Source of the DNA: Syntrophales bacterium
Lineage (GTDB): Bacteria > Desulfobacterota > Syntrophia > Syntrophales > UBA2210
Assembly (NCBI GenBank): GCA_030655735.1
Contig: JAUSPK010000191.1
Coordinates: forward strand, 1 to 9,041
Direction of reading: 5' to 3'
Length of the DNA stretch: 9,041 nucleotides
The notes below the pieces were generated by a model that saw only the letters and a list, made by a program, of their open reading frames with translations, was not told where the DNA came from and did not search any database. The translations under genes were made by a program, and so were the position numbers. Positions 6,532-9,041 of the stretch are shown in pieces. Within the stretch, counting starts at the first letter, position 1; each line of letters begins with the position of its first letter.

Positions 6532-8844
6532 ATGAGCACCTCTCAATCAAAGCCCATTCATGGTAACAAAACAGCAAAGGCCCAGATAACCGAGCTTGAA
6601 GAAAAACTCAATCTCAGCAAGGCCTTGCAGACTATCACCAATCGCATTCACGCCGCCACCAATCTGAGACAGATTCTTGTCGACCTGCGAGACGACATAC
6701 TCAGTCTTTTCAACGCCCACTCCATGACCATATACGTGGCAGACAGGACAAAAAACGAAATATATGCGATGTTTCTAGCCGGATCTGAATTGAAGGAAAT
6801 CAGATTGCCCATAGATAACAGGAGTATAGCGGGATACGTGGCCCAGAACAAAAAAATCGCCAATATAGCCAACGCCTACGACGACAGTGAGCTGAAGGCC
6901 ATCGCCTCCGAACTGGCATTTGACTCGAGTTGGGACAAAAAATCAGGATTCAAGACCACCCAGATCCTGGCCGTGCCGATCCTGCACGAGGAGAACCTGA
7001 TGGGTGTCATCCAGATACTGAACAGAGAGTATAGGGGAAGATTCACCGAAGAGGATCAGAACTTCCTAAAGGAGATGGCCAAGGTCCTCGGCATCGCCTT
7101 TCATAACCAGGCGAGGGTCGGCCAGAAGAGAAAAACCAGGTTCAACTACCTGCTGTCCCTTGGCCTGCTCAAGGAGGAGGATCTGGAGAAGGCCTGGGTA
7201 GAGACAAAAAAGAACAGGGAGACCGTCGAAACCTATCTGATGAGAAACTACAAGGTATCAAAGGATGATCTGGGCAAGTCGCTGGAAGAATTCTATGACT
7301 GCCAGTTCGTCCCTTTTAGCAGCAAAGCCCCGATCCCCTTTGACCTTCTGAAAAACCTGAAGGAAGAGTACCTGCGCCGCGAGATGTGGGTTCCCCTGGG
7401 GAAAAAAGAAGGCAAGATATGGGTTATCATGAACGACCCCCATAATGTACTGAAGCAGGACATGATCGAAACCCTGCTGAGAACACGGGCGGTAGTGTAC
7501 GACATCGCCCTGCATGACGATATACTGAAATTCATCAACCACTTCTACCAGACAGGAGACACCTCTGATTCAATCACCGATATCATAGGAAAGCTTGATG
7601 TCGATGAAGAATTCGAAATGGGAGCGGACGAAGTAACCGAATCAGACAGCGCCATCATGCAGCTGGTCAACCGGATAATTAACGACGCATACATCCGCAA
7701 CGCTTCGGATATTCACGTAGAACCAAATATAAGGAAGAGAAACGTTGAGGTGCGATACCGGGTGGACGGCGATCTGGCAATGTATCAGACAGTCCCCTTC
7801 AATTACCGGTCGGCCCTGGTTTCAAGAATCAAGATCATGGCGAACCTTGACATCACCGAGCGGAGAATACCGCAGGATGGGAAGATAAAATTCAGGCGCT
7901 CAAAGAGAGAAGAGATAGAACTCCGCGTTGCTACCATCCCCACACAGGGGGGTATGGAGGACGTGGTCATGCGCATCCTGGCTAGTGGAGAAATAATCCG
8001 GCTTGAGGAGATGGCCCTGTCCCCCTATAACTACAAAAACCTCCTAGAACTTCTCGAAAAACCCTATGGTATGATCCTTGCTGTCGGGCCCACAGGGTCC
8101 GGAAAAACAACCGTCCTCCACTCCTCCCTGCACCACATAAACAGACCGGAGACCAAGATATGGACAGCGGAAGATCCCGTGGAGATTTCCCAGTATGGTC
8201 TCCGGCAGGTACAGGTCAATCCAAAGATCGGCTTCGACTTTGCCAGTGCCATGCGGGCGTTTCTCAGGGCCGACCCGGACGTTATCATGGTGGGGGAAAT
8301 GAGGGATTACGAGACCGCAAAGATAGGAGTGGAGGCATCGCTCACCGGGCATCTGGTCTTCAGTACCCTCCACACGAACAGCGCCCCTGAAACGATCGTC
8401 CGACTGCTTGATATGGGAATTGATCCCCTTAATTTCGCGGACTCGCTTCTGGGCATACTGGCACAGAGACTGATACGGACGCTGTGCCAGAAATGCAAGG
8501 AGGAATACCATCCAACGAGAGAGGAGTACGATCAACTGGCTGCAAGCTACGGGGAAGAGCTGTTTGCCGCACTGAATATACCATATAATGAGGATTTTAA
8601 GCTGTTCAGGGCCAAAGGATGCAGCGCATGCGGCAAGACGGGATATAAGGGAAGAATGGGGGTCCACGAACTCCTTGTCGCGTCGGATGAAGTCAAGAGG
8701 CTTATACAGAAGCATGAAAGTGTGGAGACCATCCGGAACATGGCGATTTCCCAGGGGATGGCAACTCTATTGCAGGACGGGATCATGAAGGTTATACAGG
8801 GTTACGCGGATTTCGGCCAGGTGCGCAGGGTGTGTATAAAATAA
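6532..8844 (+). CDS. GspE/PilB-family secretion ATPase with N-terminal GAF domain
   Basis: A 770-residue cytoplasmic hexameric-type ATPase that powers type II secretion or type IV pilus assembly. Residues about 25-195 form a GAF domain, with NREYRGRFTEED near its end. Residues about 200-340 resemble the GspE N-terminal/MshEN domain, but the c-di-GMP signature is poor: R203-F-N instead of RLG, although LLxxGLL follows. The ATPase core starts at about 375 (SDIHVEPN). Walker A is GPTGSGKTT (519-527), and Walker B runs into VGEMRD with Glu589. TGHLVFSTLHTN is the family His-box region. Cys652/655 and Cys697/700 are the CxxC pairs of the zinc finger found in GspE and PilB. All catalytic elements look intact. 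It has its own promoter, and no other pilus or secretion gene lies in the window, so it may be an orphan paralogue. Secretion versus pilus cannot be decided from this protein alone. The divergent neighbour is the multi-GAF adenylate cyclase cluster. Confidence 0.95.
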   Translation: MSTSQSKPIHGNKTAKAQITELEEKLNLSKALQTITNRIHAATNLRQILVDLRDDILSLFNAHSMTIYVADRTKNEIYAMFLAGSELKEIRLPIDNRSIAGYVAQNKKIANIANAYDDSELKAIASELAFDSSWDKKSGFKTTQILAVPILHEENLMGVIQILNREYRGRFTEEDQNFLKEMAKVLGIAFHNQARVGQKRKTRFNYLLSLGLLKEEDLEKAWVETKKNRETVETYLMRNYKVSKDDLGKSLEEFYDCQFVPFSSKAPIPFDLLKNLKEEYLRREMWVPLGKKEGKIWVIMNDPHNVLKQDMIETLLRTRAVVYDIALHDDILKFINHFYQTGDTSDSITDIIGKLDVDEEFEMGADEVTESDSAIMQLVNRIINDAYIRNASDIHVEPNIRKRNVEVRYRVDGDLAMYQTVPFNYRSALVSRIKIMANLDITERRIPQDGKIKFRRSKREEIELRVATIPTQGGMEDVVMRILASGEIIRLEEMALSPYNYKNLLELLEKPYGMILAVGPTGSGKTTVLHSSLHHINRPETKIWTAEDPVEISQYGLRQVQVNPKIGFDFASAMRAFLRADPDVIMVGEMRDYETAKIGVEASLTGHLVFSTLHTNSAPETIVRLLDMGIDPLNFADSLLGILAQRLIRTLCQKCKEEYHPTREEYDQLAASYGEELFAALNIPYNEDFKLFRAKGCSACGKTGYKGRMGVHELLVASDEVKRLIQKHESVETIRNMAISQGMATLLQDGIMKVIQGYADFGQVRRVCIK

Positions 8845-8867
8845 TTTTGAATGCTTAATTTTGAATG
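8842..8867. repeat. 12-bp direct repeat after the GspE stop
   Basis: taattttgaatg occurs at 8842-8853 and again at 8856-8867, a period of 14 bases. The first copy overlaps the stop codon of the ATPase gene. It looks like a short AT-rich intergenic tandem repeat. Confidence 0.7.
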
Positions 8868-8872
8868 TTGGA

Positions 8873-8897
8873 TCTTCTCCAATTTAGTTGGAGAAGA
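8873..8897. repeat. Perfect 10-bp hairpin downstream of the GspE gene
   Basis: tcttctccaa (8873-8882) pairs perfectly with ttggagaaga (8888-8897) around loop tttag. It lies about 30 bases after the ATPase stop. It could stall or protect the 3' end of the mRNA, but no T-run follows on the plus strand (the next bases are gggtcc), so a standard intrinsic terminator is not supported. Confidence 0.6.
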
Positions 8898-8904
8898 GGG
8901 TCCA

Positions 8905-8922
8905 ATCCCGACTCGTCGGGAT
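8905..8922. repeat. REP-like hairpin (copy B)
   Basis: A perfect inverted repeat: atcccgac (8905-8912) and gtcgggat (8915-8922) with two central bases. It is the best-formed member of the short hairpin family also seen at 2177-2191 and 8976-8991, and is likewise followed by a purine-rich aggggtc. Confidence 0.6.
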
Positions 8923-8975
8923 AGGGGTCAAGGATTCAAGGGTTTGTTCTCTAAAGATTTTATCAGTGCGTTTAA

Positions 8976-8991
8976 TCCCGACTTGTCGAGA
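8976..8991. repeat. REP-like hairpin (copy C, imperfect)
   Basis: tcccgacttgtcgaga repeats the first half of copy B almost exactly (aatcccgact/cttgtcg), but the right arm has diverged. Only cgac/gtcg plus two outer pairs remain complementary. The rest of 8845-9041 shows no gene I can support. Confidence 0.5.
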
Positions 8992-9041
8992 CTTTCTACG
9001 GCTCCTCGCTGAAATGTATGGGTAATCCGGTCCGGAGCATG

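Noticed and set aside
8044..8715. 223-residue minus-strand frame opposite the ATPase core
   Set aside because: It is antisense to Walker A, Walker B and the zinc finger of the GspE-type protein, so it is a coding shadow.
8851..9012. 53-codon plus-strand frame in the right-hand spacer
   Set aside because: It has no ribosome site and is built from the direct repeat and the hairpin elements, so it is most likely a chance frame.

Overview
The window holds six protein genes, one of them cut by the left edge, with moderate GC and short intergenic gaps. Gene style suggests a Deltaproteobacteria/Desulfobacterota-like or similar Gram-negative bacterium: GTP cyclohydrolase IB, a type II secretion/type IV pilus ATPase fused to a GAF domain, a large multi-GAF class III adenylate cyclase, and short hairpin repeats between genes. 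This assignment is an inference; no rRNA or other phylogenetic marker is present.

Left part (1-3000, + strand): the C-terminal two thirds of a fold-type-I PLP aminotransferase overlaps a HAD-family phosphatase by 4 bases (ATGA). About 95 bases on is a 126-residue COG0720 (QueD/PTPS) protein, then a 173-base spacer with two repeat elements, then folE2 (GTP cyclohydrolase IB). FolE2 makes 7,8-dihydroneopterin triphosphate from GTP, which is the substrate of COG0720 enzymes. The COG0720 protein has no cysteine at the QueD catalytic position but keeps a glutamate beside it. That is the pattern described for PTPS-III enzymes, which bypass dihydroneopterin aldolase (FolB) in folate synthesis. The pair may therefore be the front end of a FolB-independent folate pathway rather than of queuosine synthesis.

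Middle part (3064-6388, - strand): an 864-residue membrane-anchored adenylate cyclase (two TM helices, three GAF domains, a complete class III catalytic domain) converges on folE2. Upstream of it on the same strand lies an SGNH/GDSL hydrolase reading frame with two defects: no ATG/GTG/TTG ahead of its GDSL block, and Asn where the catalytic His is expected.

Right part (6390-9041, + strand): a divergent spacer carries a good sigma70-type promoter for a 770-residue GAF-MshEN-like-GspE/PilB ATPase. Its Walker motifs and tetracysteine zinc site are intact, but its MshEN c-di-GMP motif is degenerate. The last ~200 bases look non-coding and contain a 12-bp direct repeat and several hairpins, some related to one upstream of folE2. 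The divergent GAF-cyclase and GAF-ATPase suggest, without proof, a link between cyclic-nucleotide signalling and a secretion or pilus machine. I see no phage, transposase, CRISPR array, tRNA or rRNA.
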